A stretch of 64,000 nucleotides of DNA from Nicotiana tabacum (Eukaryota > Streptophyta > Magnoliopsida > Solanales > Solanaceae): assembly GCF_000715075.1 (NCBI RefSeq), contig NC_134095.1, positions 68,019,990 through 68,083,989 of the forward strand, written 5' to 3'. Made by a program: the position numbers and the translations under genes. This document shows positions 12,868-24,008 of the stretch, one piece after another. Numbering within the stretch: the first letter of the stretch is position 1; each line of letters begins with the position of its first letter. The notes under the pieces are model-generated. The model worked only from the letters and a program-made list of their open reading frames with translations, was not told the DNA's origin and did no database searches.

Positions 12868-15413
12868 TGTCACGACCCAATTTCATTACAGGTCATAATG
12901 GCGCCCAACATCGTTGTTAGGCAAGTCAACCCAAAATTATTAGTGAGTTCTCATTTTACTTTACCAAAATAATTCTATCATTTTCTAAATTTGAATTTAA
13001 AACAAGTGATAATTAGCAACGTAAAATAATAGTTATACAACTCAAAAGAATAGTCTACCAATGTGTGTGCCAAGACCTGGTATCACAAGAATATCGCCAT
13101 CTAGTAGAATATACAAAAGAATAAATCTATCCTACTGTCTGAAATAGAATAGACAGTCAAAACAAAGAGAGAGACACCATCATGCTACTGAACGGCATAG
13201 GAAGGGAGCAGCTCACCGTGGAATCTCGGCCTACTATCAAGGATGCGCACCAGATGGGTAGCCAGATGTACCTGCCTCAGATCATGTACAATTAAGTACA
13301 GAAGCGTATTATGAGTACATAAATAATATGTACCCATTAAGTATCCAATCTAACCTCGAAGAAGTAGTGACGAGGGATCGACTTGACACTCACTAGGGTC
13401 AAATAATATAAGAAAGTGTTATGCTAAGCCTGGATGTCATAATAAATAACAGTTTATAGAAAGAAGTGATAGGTTCTTTCCTAGATAATATCACAGATAA
13501 CCATTTATATTTCGGGGCATTTAACACAATTCAAATCATAGGAAGTACCGAGCAAAAAGCATGCGCAAATAGTGTCGAGGTCGTATGACCCGTTCCAACA
13601 TAAAAATAAAGTGTGCACTGCCGGCGAGTCGAATGGCGCGAATCATAGATGCATCTATTACCCCGCTCGTGAATCATATATGTGACGCGGTCAAATATAA
13701 TTAAACACGACAAACAGTCAGGCATGAATATATCGGGGAAACAATTACTCAAAGAAATGTCAACATCTCTTTAAAAGGTCAAAAAAATGATGTTCCTCTT
13801 TATAAATCAATTTACAACATTCCACATGATTTAAGCAATCTAAATTGACAACAAAGTTACAAGAATAGCACATAAAGCATACTTTTAGGTCCTAGATTAC
13901 CCGGACTTAAGTATAATAGTGGTTATGTACGGACTCTCGTCACCTTGTGCATACGTAGCCCCCAACCCCCACATTTAGTGGCAAATTATTCAATTATTTC
14001 ACCTATGGGGATAATTCCCTCTTACAAGGTTAGAAAGGAGACTCACCTCGCTCCAAATCGTACTTCCAATATCAAGAACGTGCTCAAACCCTCAATTTGG
14101 AGCCGAACGATCCCAAAACTAATTAAACGAGGTAGGAACTAGTTAATACAAGCTCAATAGTTCGTATTCTAACTATTTAAGTAATTTTCCAACTCTAAAC
14201 ACAAGTTTCCCAGAGTCCATCCCCGATCCTAAGGATCAAAAATATATAATTTCTATTTCATTCCATAACAAATTTCATGGTTAAATCTTGTTTTTATCAA
14301 AACCCTAGGTTCTACTCAAATCCCATGATTTTTACTAATTTTTGTGTGTTAATCTACCCAAGATCCAAGTATTAAACTCCCATTAAGTAGAAATAACTTA
14401 CCTCATAATGTTTGGTTGAAATCCCCTCTTTGAAAGCTCCCAAATCGCCCAAGTGTAGAAGTGAAATGAAATAAATGGCCTATGTCCCGTTTTTAAAAGC
14501 TGTGCCCAGGCCTCTATTGTCGCATTTGCGACACCAGGTTCGCAAATGCGAAGCCTAGGCTGATGCTGCTGTGGTCACAAATGCGGCAGAGTTATCGCAA
14601 ATACGACTATGCCTGCGTCGGGCTCCTTCGTAATTGCGAAGCCCTCCTCGCAAATGCGAGTTCACATTTGTAAATAAATCTCTCACAATTGCGAGATCTG
14701 CTGCAGCAACCAAAAACACCAAAAATATAGTGTGTTTTCTATACCTCCCTCGCGTTCGAAACACACCCGAGCCCTCGGGGCTCCACACCAAATACTCCCA
14801 CAAGTCTAACAATATCATACCAACTTGCTCGTGCGATCAAATCGCCAAAATAACATCTAAAACTACGAATTTAGCACTAAAACGCATGAAATTCTTAAGA
14901 ACATTTAAAATTCTTATTTTTCAACTGGACGTCCGAATCACGTCAAATCAGTCTCGTTTCTCACCAAATTTCATAGACATGACTTAAATGTTATATTAGA
15001 CCTATACGGGCTCCGAAACCAATATATGGACCCCATACCAACATGATCAAACATTATTTCATTTCTTTAAATACTTTGATTTTCAGTTTAACAATTTTTT
15101 AACAAAAATTCATTACTCGGGCTAGGGACCTCAGAATTTGATTCTGGGCATACGTCCAAGTCCCATATTTTACCACGGACCCTCAAGACCGTCAAAACAC
15201 AAGTACGTGTCCATTTACTAAAAATATTGACCAAAGTCAAACTTGGCCTTTTAAGCCAACCTTAAGGAACTACGTGTTTCGATTTCGATCCAAACTCTTC
15301 CAAATCCCGAACCAACCATCCCTGTAAGTAGTAAATTAGTTAAATCAAGTACGAAAAGTCTTATTTAGAGGAACGGGGTCCTATAAAGCAAAACGACTGG
15401 TCGGGTCGTTACA
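12868..15413 (-). repeat. Element B 3' LTR
   Basis: It runs from TGTCACGACCC at 12868 to GGGTCGTTACA at 15413. In sense orientation it starts TGTAACGACCC after the polypurine tract and ends GGGTCGTGACA. Length is about 2.55 kb. The termini match those of elements A and E although the interiors have diverged. No gene lies inside it. Confidence 0.85.
14519..14696 (-). repeat. CG-rich palindromic word array in element B LTR
   Basis: Words such as TCGCATTTGCGA, TTCGCAAATGCGAA, TTCGTAATTGCGAA and CTCGCAAATGCGAG recur in about 180 bases of otherwise AT-rich sequence. It begins 717 nt inside the LTR 5' end. Confidence 0.6.
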
Positions 15414-17029
15414 TTCTCCACCTCTTAAACAAACGTTCGTCCTCGAAGTGACATAGAAAATTACTTGAGCTAGGGAAAAGATGGGGATATCTACTCTGCA
15501 TGTCCTCCTCGGACTCCCAGGTCGCCTCCTCGACTGGTTGGCCCCTCTACTGGACCTTTACTACGGAAATCCTATTGGATCTCAACTGGAGATCCTGCCT
15601 ATCAATAATGGCAACTGGCTCCTCCTCATAACCCAAACTCTCATCCAACTGAATAGTATTGAAGTCTAACACATGAGACAAGTCGGTGTGATATCTCCGA
15701 GGCATAAACATGTGAAAAAGCGGATGAGCTCCCGATAAGCTGGGAGGTAAAGCAAGCTCATAAGCAACCTCCCCAACTCGTCTCAACACCTCAAATGGGC
15801 CAATAAACCTTGGGCTCAACTTGCCCTTTTTCCCGAATCTCATGATACCCTTCATCGGCGAAACTTTCAAGAGGACCTTCTCACCGACCATGAATGATAC
15901 ATCACGCGCTTTCTGATTCGCGTAACTCTTCTGTCTGGACTGAGCTGTGCGAAGTCTTTCCTGAATCAACTTTACCTTTTCCAAGGCATCTTTCACCAAG
16001 TCTGTACCGTACAACTTAGCCTCACCATGCTCAAACCACCGATAGGAGAATGACATCGCCGACCATGTAAAGCATAAAATGGAGCCATCTCGATTCTAGA
16101 CTGATAGCTGTTGTAAGCAAACTCCGCCATGGGCAAGAACTGATCCCACTGCCCTCCAAATTCAATCACACATGCTCTAAGCATGTCCTCAAAAATCTAA
16201 ATTGTCCGCTCCGACTATCCGTCGGTCTGAGGATGAAATGTTATGCTGAGCTCCACACGGGTCACCAACTCGCTCTAAACGGCTCTCCAGAATAAGATGT
16301 GAACTAAGGGCCTCTATCTGATATGATGGAAATAGGAACACTGTGCAACCGGATTATCTCTCGAATGTAAATCTGAGCCAACCTCTCTGAAGTTTAAGTA
16401 GTCACAACCGGAATAAAGTGTGCCGACTTGGTCAACATGTCAACAATGACCCACACTGCATCAAACTTCCACAAGGTCCGGGGCAACCCAACTACGAGGT
16501 CCATAGTAATGCGCTCCCACTTCCACTCAAGTATAGGCATCTGCTGAAATAAGCCACCTGGCCTCTGGTGTTCATACTTAACCTGCTGGAAATTCAAACA
16601 CCTAGCCACATACTCCACTTTGTCTTTCTTCATCCGCTGCCACCAATAATGCTTCCTCAAGTCACGATATATCTTCGTAGCACCCGGATGAAGGGAATAC
16701 CGTGAACTGTGTGCCTCCTCTAGAATCCTCTCCCTCAGTCCATCAATATTAGGAACACATAGGCGACCCTGGAGTCACAGAACACCATCCTCTCCAATAG
16801 AATCCTCTTTGGCACTACCCTGTAGCACCGTCTCTCTAAGAATTACAAAAAGTGGATCATCGAACTGTTGGGCCTTGATCTGTCCCAATAATAAAGACTG
16901 AGCAATAATACACGCAAGAACTCGGCTGGGCTCTAAAATATCCAACCTCACAAGTCAGTTAGCCAAGGACTGAATGTCCAAAGTTAGTGGTCTGTCCTCC
17001 ACTGGAATGAATGCCAGCTACCCATACTC
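15409..17029 (-). pseudogene. Element B pol 3' part: integrase and chromodomain-like tail
   Basis: Zinc-binding and core pieces are at 16394-16660 (MRKHYWWQRMKKD, CLNFQQVKYEHQRPGG, ERITMDLVVGLP). The second Cys of the CxxC pair reads Phe, so zinc binding should be lost. The C-terminal region is in one frame at 15547-16056 ([50 protein letters not shown]). A TAG then stands where relatives have Trp. After it the frame continues GQPVEEATWESEEDMQSRY and ends at a TAA inside the LTR. Other stops and frameshifts make it inactive. Confidence 0.85.
15414..15426 (-). promoter_or_regulatory. Element B polypurine tract
   Basis: Sense AAGAGGTGGAGAA abuts the LTR start TGTAACG. In frame it encodes the last residues of pol (KRWRM), and bases 3-5 of the LTR (TAA, 15409-15411) form the pol stop codon. 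Confidence 0.8.
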
Positions 17030-18870
17030 TCTGCTTTACTGCTTAAGGCATCTGCGACCACATTTACCTTGCCCGGATGATAAAGAATGGTGATGCCATA
17101 ATCCTTCAGTAGCTCAAGCCATCTACGCTGCCTCAAATTGAGATCCCTCTACTTGAACAAATGCTGTAAGCTGCGATGATCAGTATAAACCTCAAATTAC
17201 ACCCATTACAGATGATGCCTCCATATCTTAAGAGCATGAACAATCACGGCCAACTCTAAATAGTGCACATGAAACTTCTTCTTATGAATCTTCAACTGAC
17301 ACGAAGCATATGCAATAACTCGCCCCTCCTGTATCAATACACAACCCAAGCCAATGCGTGAAGCGTCGCAATACACAGTATATATCCCCGAACTGGAAGG
17401 TAACACTAGGACTGGTGTTGTTGTCAAAACTGTCTTGAGCTTCTGAAAGCTCGCCTCACAATCATCGGACCAACGGAAAGGAGCACCTTTTTGGGTCAAT
17501 CTAGTCAGAGTTGATGCAATAGATGAAAAGCCATGCACGAATCGACGGTAATAACATGCTAATCCCAAGAAACTCCTAATCTCGGTCACTGAAGTAGGAT
17601 GTGGCAAACTCTGAACTGCCTCAATCTTCTTGGGATCCACCTTAATACCCTCTCCTGGCACAATATGCCCCAAGAATGCCACTGACTCTAGCCAAAACTC
17701 ACACTTGGAGAATTTATCATATAGCTTTTACTCTCGCAAGATCTGAAGCACTACTCTCAAGTGTTGCTCGTGCTCCCCCAGTCTACGTGAGTATATCAAG
17801 ATGTCGTCAATGAAGACGATAACAGAGGAAATAATATAAAGTCTGAACACCCTATTTATCAAGTCCATAAATGTTGTTGGAGCATTAGTCAAGCCAAAAG
17901 ACATCACCAGAAACTCATAATGACCATATCTAGTATGGAAAGCAGTCTTCGGAACATCTGAATCCCGAATCTTCAACTTATGGTACCTTGATCTCAAGTC
18001 GATCTTAGAGAACACCCTAGCATCCTGCAACTGGTCGAACAAATCATCAATGCGTGGAAATGGATACTTGTTCTTGATGGTAGCCTTGTTCAACTAGCGG
18101 TAATCAATGCACATCTGCATGGTCCCATCCTTCTTCTTTACAAACAACACTGGTGCACCCCAAGGTGACACACTTGGTCTAACAAACCCTTTGCTAATAA
18201 CTCCTCAAGCTGCTCCTTCAACTCCTTCAACTCTTTTGGAGCCATACGGTACGGTGGAATAGATATAGGCTGGGTACCTGGAGCCAAATCAATACAGAAA
18301 TCAATATCACAATCCGGTGGCATGCCAAGAAGGTCAGAAGGAAACACATCGGCAAACTCCCGGACTACTAGAACTGAATCAATCCTCGGAGACTCTACGG
18401 TGGTGTCCCGACCATAGGCTAGATAAGTCAAACGACCCTTCTCCACTATATGTCGAGCCTTAAAAAAAGAGATAACTCGACTAGATGTATCAACTGAGGA
18501 ACCCTTCCACTCCAACCTTGGCAACCCTGACATTGCTAATGTAACAGTCTTGGCATGGCAATCTAAGACAGCGTGATATGAAGATAACCAATCCATGCCC
18601 AGGATGATCTCAAAGTCAGTCATGTCAAGAAACAACAGATCTGCTCTAGTCTCGAAACTGCAAAATGTGACCACACAGGACCAATATATCCGATCCACAA
18701 CCATAGAATCACCCGCATGAGTGGACATATGAACAGGAGCACCCAAAGGCTCACGAGGAATATCTAGGAAATGAGCAAGCAGAGATGACATATATGAATA
18801 GGTAGACCCTGGATCAAAAGCACTAAAGCATCCCTACTGCAAACGAAAATAATACCTGTGATAATGGCAT
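17030..18870 (-). pseudogene. Element B pol 5' part: protease, reverse transcriptase, RNase H
   Basis: The protease active site (DPGSTYSYMSS) lies near 18805, displaced from the preceding codons by a one-base loss. EIILGMDWLSSYHAVLDCHAKT follows. The linker (PPYRMAPKELKELKEQL) leads to RT. RT has [29 protein letters not shown] and FIDDILIYS (near 17803-17814), so the catalytic Asp pair is present. RNase H is at 17206-17682, with [13 protein letters not shown] and the ELA block. Its final strand continues to about 17040 in another frame. Several frame breaks separate these blocks. Confidence 0.87.
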
Positions 18871-19230
18871 CTAAGGCCAGTGCATCTGGTCTAGCCGGAA
18901 GGGCATAGAATCTGGCTGGAGCACCGGCTGGCTAGCCTCCACCTGACTTAGTAATAGCTGGTTGACCTCTCCCTGTCTAGCCTCTACCTCTAGGACGGCC
19001 CCTACCCATCTGTCCCCTGCCTCTGGGAGGCTGGGCAACCAGTGCTGCAATCATGGGTTGCTAACCCTGCTATACTGCCTTGCCCCGAAGTCTAGGGTAG
19101 GTCCTCTTCATGTGACCCGAATCTCCACACTCGTAACAACCCCTCGGCACCATAGACTACTGTCCGGAAGCCTAGCCCTGATGGCCTGAATACCCACCGG
19201 AGGAACTCTGCTGGTGGATAGTATGAACTA
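18871..19230 (-). pseudogene. Element B gag C-terminal part with degenerate zinc knuckle
   Basis: One frame reads SSSGGYSGHQG, stop, ASGQ, stop, SMVPRGCYECGDSGHMKRTY. The last residue of the CCHC knuckle (19097-19138) is Tyr instead of Cys. The two stops are TAG where related gags have Gln, as expected from CAG deamination. Gag breaks off at 19230 where element C is inserted and continues at 45100-45375. Confidence 0.8.
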
Positions 19231-19347
19231 TGTCACACCTCCTTTTTTTACACATCACCCCCGGAAAGATATTGTATAAGGGAGTTTTTCCACTGTAAGT
19301 GACATTATCCGAAATGGGATTATTTATTTATCAGAGTCGCCAATTGG
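19231..19347 (-). repeat. Element C: solo LTR of a Tat-like family, left piece
   Basis: It begins TGTCACACCTCC like the LTRs of element D and matches their first about 110 bases with many differences. It stops at CAGAGTCGCCA plus ATTGG, where element D enters, and the match resumes at 42481 (CTTGGGATAG). Flanks AACTA (19226-19230) and AACTC (45100-45104) are its target duplication with one change. No internal region of this family remains, so it is a solo LTR. Confidence 0.82.
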
Positions 19348-22300
19348 TGTCACACCTCCTTTTTGCGTGCCCGCCCCGAAGGGTTGAATGCGCGAGGGAG
19401 TTTTTCCAATTTAAGTGACAATATTCGAAATGGGATTATTTATTTAATTCAGAGTCGCCACTTGGGAAAAGGTTTGGCTTTTGGTGTCCCAAGTCACCGG
19501 TTTATCTTGAATCCCAAATCGAGGAAATTTTCGACTTTTCCAAATGAAGTATGCGAACCAGAAATTCTAAGTAAGGAATTCTGTTGACCCGAGGGAAGGT
19601 GTTAGGCACCCTCGAATCCCGTGGTTCTAGCACGGTCGCTTAAATTGTTATAATGGCTAAATATCTGATTTAAATACATGTTACAACTTACGTGCTTTTA
19701 TTGAGTTTAAACCGCTTTTATTATTATCATTTTTTTTATAGTCGTGAAAATGCGTCTCGAACCACGTCACAATCAATGCACCCGTAGTTGTTAACACATT
19801 TCGACTCCGTTGAGATTTGAACTTGGGTCACATAAATGCGCACCCGGATTTAAGAATGTAATTTAATTAAGTCGCGCCTAAAGAGTCTAACGCGTTATTA
19901 TCTTTGGGGAAGGCAGCGAAATTCACTAAACAGTCAATCCCAAATTCTAAGTATTTATTATGATTAATTATTGAGGGCCCCGCAATTTGCATTTTTATTT
20001 CACGAGGCTCGTCTCATTATTTTAGAAAGGATATCCTAAAGTGACTGCATTTCTATTATGTTTATCTCTAAAAAATAGTAGAAAGAAAATGTATGCTAAT
20101 TGAATTGCAGGCTTAGCTAATCTCGACCCCTTATTAATTATCTGATTGATTATTGCGAGGTGGAAAATTTTTGCGCTTTATTGGACACACTTTTAATTTG
20201 ACAAAAGAAATTGCATACAAGACAAATATCATGCTAAACTCACCCTAAGCGACTGTCTCATTTTATTCAAACTGACCTTTTGGACAGATTAACAGCATTG
20301 ACTACTATAAACTAATACCAATGAGATTCAGACGTGATCCTATAAACTGCCTAACGCAACCCAATTTGATAAAGTTAGTTTAAACGATTCAGAATTATGA
20401 TGAGTCTTTCTGTTGAATTAAAAAAAAAGCATCCTGCCTTACATGTTAGGGAAACAAGAATAGAAACTGAGATTGACTGCCGATATACTAAATACACACG
20501 CACTCCTCATCATACAGACATCTTAACAACTATAAACACGTAGTGTTGAATAAACTAAACTTCTATTAAGTACATATTGCACAAATGTATATTTTAATGA
20601 GCTATAAACTGATCTAACAAATATATCATCTCCCGACACATCTGACTTAACAATAATACTATCTAGTAATCCACCTCGGTTAGGATGTATATTAATTCAT
20701 ACAGAGTAATTGTAGATAAAATGAACTTAAACAAATACAAACTAACTAATATTCAACTTATTGATATATTTTTTAATACAAGTATTGTAAAGTAAACAAC
20801 ATTCATTTCTTTATTTCTACTTCAAACTTCAAACTTTCAGCAAACATGGTTTCAGAAGTGTGTACCTGGAAATGCTTACAATTGAATAAGAAGAGAAGTC
20901 AGTAGAGTAACAATGGCAACAGAAACAGCAGCAGTAACAACTGGTAATAGCAAAACAAATCCCAGTGCAAGATGCAACTATATCTGATAGAAAAGTAGCA
21001 AAATGACAGCAGCAAACAGTGTAGTAGAAGCAGAACTCCAGACAGACCAAAATTCAGGACTACTAATGCAACACACAGACAGTAATCTCAGTTGGGACTT
21101 GGAAGAATCAATACTGCTTAAAGGTTGATAACAAATGAAATCCAAACAACAATAGGAAGAAACAGTTTCTGATTTTTTTCTGTATGTTTTTCTCTCTTGT
21201 ATATGTGTCTGTATATGCCTATTCTGTGGTATCTCTCTTTGTATCTATGCTTTTTTAAAACCCTCAAAATCCAGTCTAATTTTCAGTCTCAAAATCTGTC
21301 TCCGTTTTTTAACTAATGGATGTTCTTCTCCCTTTTATAGCCTAACATCAGCCCCTTTTAGTCTGTTAAACACATCAGAACCCCTCATTTCTTGCTGTTT
21401 TTTCCACTCAACATTTTAAAATATGAAACCCTCCCATGAGATTCCCTGATAGCCCTTTTAATCAGCTTATTAAACTAAAAGCAAACATGGGCAGCAAGAA
21501 TATAACCTGACAGCATATGCTGTCAAGTTATTTTAATCTCTAAAAAGGGCCTTTATGCACATGTTGTGCACAAGTTCACATGCCACCAATTCAGACTGCA
21601 ACTACAAACCAAATCCTTAGATTTCTGATTCAAATTAACAACTATAAGTAGCTATACTCGATTCTCAATTTGATTCAAACAATGTTCAGCAAGAACAGAT
21701 CAAATTGTTATCATTCAAACAGCTGAAACTATTCGACGACACGTATCGAATCAACTATACTAATTATAACATATACAATCAAAGGCCATGATCAGAAATC
21801 TAACAGTATCAAACATGCGATTCAAATTGCATTGACTAAGCAAAAATTGTACTGGAGAATTGATTAATCAATCGAATCTAAATTCAATTGATTGTAAAGC
21901 TTACACACATACACATGATCAGTAAATGGAAAAAACTTGGCCAAATACAGAGGTCCGGGTAAGGTGGAGAACAACAGTTGACAAAAATTCAGTAACACAA
22001 ATTAAACAAAACATACGAACAGACATTCAATTGTAGCAGACAAAATAAACTGATAAAGAAAACAAAATTACCTGAAGCCTTAAAAATCAGAAAACCTTAG
22101 ATCGTGTTTGAATAGACCCTTCTTGGGGTTGAGCGGACTTTAATCGAAGTGTTCTCAACTGATAACACTTCGATTAAGGTCCATTAAACCCTAATCACTT
22201 GGCTCAAACGGACAGAGACCAGGCCCGCGGTTTCTAGGGTTCCTAGATGGCAGATTTGGGATTTGGGTTTCCACGGTTAGATTCGGACCAAACCAAGCAT

Positions 22301-23284
22301 GGTTTGGTCATGAGGGAGGTTCGGGGACTGTCTGGTGTGAAGCTGGAGTAGATCGGTGTAAGTCGAGGTCCGACTCGAATCTTCAAATGAAGATTCAAGA
22401 AGGTGGGAGGGGATTCGAGACCAAAGGACAACAGATCTATGTTCAGGGGGGTGAGGCGGTCCTATGGTATTAAGGTGGGGGTCATCGGCGTTCATGCCGC
22501 CGGGTTTTTGGTGAGGGGAAAGGGGGGCAGCTCTAGGGTTCCGGGGTTTAGGTCTGTGAAGGGGATGAGGACGAAGGAGGGGGGTATTTGGATAGGGGGC
22601 GGGGTATAAGAGGTAGGCTTATATATGGATCGAAAGGCTTGATATTGGCCGTAAGATCGGACGAGATTAACGGCCTGGATCCAAAGGTTGATCAAACGGT
22701 GTCGTTTGATTTAGCATTGGGGTCGGGGTTGGTTTTACGGGTGAGTGATCTGGACCATTGATCACCCTGAGATCAACGGTCTAGATTGAAAGCGGCTCAA
22801 CGACGTCGTTTAGACGGTCGTGTGGCCAGCTCAACTGGACCGGGTAAACATGGGGTTGTGGATTGGGTTGTTTGGGCCCGTTTGTTTAAAAATCGGACTG
22901 GCCCAAGTCCGAGAATTCTTTCTTCTTTTCTCTTTTTTCCTTTTTTTTTTATTTCTTAAAATTAATTTGCCAAATAATACTATATAAAAACATTAAACAA
23001 CAATTTACACACAATTAACATTTAATTACACTAACATCACTTAATGACAAAATAGAATGAAAGATGCACATTTTTATTATTATATTTTTTTTATTTTTTA
23101 ATAAACGGATTACGGTTCACATGGCATATATATTTTTTGTTTGAATAAAATAAACACGGTCAAAATCACAGATAAACTAATAAAATGCCACGTAAAATCC
23201 AAAAATTGTACAACAAGACCATTTGGCATTATTTTTATTTCTTTTGGAGTGATTGTCGCGTAAAACAAAAATCGCGTGCTCACA
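19348..23284 (-). repeat. Element D 3' LTR
   Basis: It starts TGTCACACCTCCTTTTTGCG and ends CGCGTGCTCACA (sense TGTGAGCACGCG ... GGTGTGACA). It is nearly identical to 38531-42480. It contains CAGAGTCGCCA at 19450-19460, resembling the element's own primer site. Open frames in it recur in the other LTR only because the LTRs are copies. Confidence 0.93.
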
Positions 23285-23297
23285 GCTGCCCCTCTTT
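23285..23297 (-). promoter_or_regulatory. Element D polypurine tract
   Basis: Sense AAAGAGGGGCAGC directly precedes the LTR start TGTGAGCACG. This is the expected plus-strand primer site. Confidence 0.75.
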
Positions 23298-24008
23298 GTT
23301 CGGAAACACGAAGAGTTTTCGTGCAAAGATAAAGTGAGTAGATATGAGCGACTTTTGCCTATTGGACTACTCCGTGTGAAGCATGTTTTGAAAGATTTGA
23401 CCGAATCTTTGCTTCAAAGATTTCCTACATATCCTGGGCTAAACAGGAATCAGGTCCATGTAGTTCGGGAAATTTTGACAGCCGGGACTACCATGGGATT
23501 GCGAGGCTTGCTGTTACTGCAGTTGCTGTTGTCACTGTTGCTTTACTGACCGCCTTATTACAACCAAAGAAAAATTGAAATTGAACTAAATACTTATGTT
23601 TGTCACTTGCTAGTTACAAGATTCCTATCCATGATTATTTTGCAACTTGATCTTGGGTCTTAGCTAATTTTGCTTGTAGACTTCGATCCGAATCTTGATG
23701 CTTGCAAGTTGTATGGCACTGAGTGAGACGGGAGTGGTAGAACTCGGGGCCTTGATCGAAACTTAGAGCGATCCGCCCTTCGTTTTTTCAAGCATCTCAG
23801 AATATCTTCTCTTTTTTTTATTCTGGGTTGAGGCTCATCTCGTGGGTCCTCTCGATCCATGCGCCTCGAGGTAAGACCTGCGGGGAAAAAACAAACGAAC
23901 GAAATTTTCTGCCCCAGTTTCACTTGGGAAATTTCGTGGGTTATTTGCCAGGAAGTTCATAGAATTGATGAAGGAATTGGATCGACGATATTGCCACAAG
24001 GTAAGAAT
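23298..24008 (-). other. Element D 3' untranslated region, LTR-proximal part
   Basis: No protein frame fits a known family. It contains the most diverged copy of the dispersed CTACGTA motif (23411-23470). A GC-richer stretch leads to the minisatellite. Confidence 0.6.
23411..23470 (-). repeat. Dispersed CTACGTA motif, copy 1 of 4
   Basis: On the plus strand CCTACATATC is followed after about 12 bases by GAATCAGG and then ATGTAGTTC. It aligns with the copies at 27320, 35088 and 37470. This copy has lost the CG core of both arms. Confidence 0.6.

Larger units (their letters stand above)
12868..19230 (-). mobile_element. Element B, first segment: Tekay-type retrotransposon (LTR to gag)
   Basis: This minus-strand element shows its 3' LTR (12868-15413), polypurine tract, pol and the C-terminal part of gag. 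It is split by later insertions. The gag continues at 45100-45375 and once more from 56380, where it is cut off by the hAT relic. Its 5' LTR is not in the window. It is the oldest layer of the nest, since elements C, D and E sit inside it. Confidence 0.85.

Noticed and set aside
22243..22695. Several open frames conserved between 22243-22695 and 41438-41890
   Set aside because: The two places are the same part of the two LTRs of element D. Similarity comes from LTR identity, and no family is recognised. A short upstream ORF role cannot be excluded.
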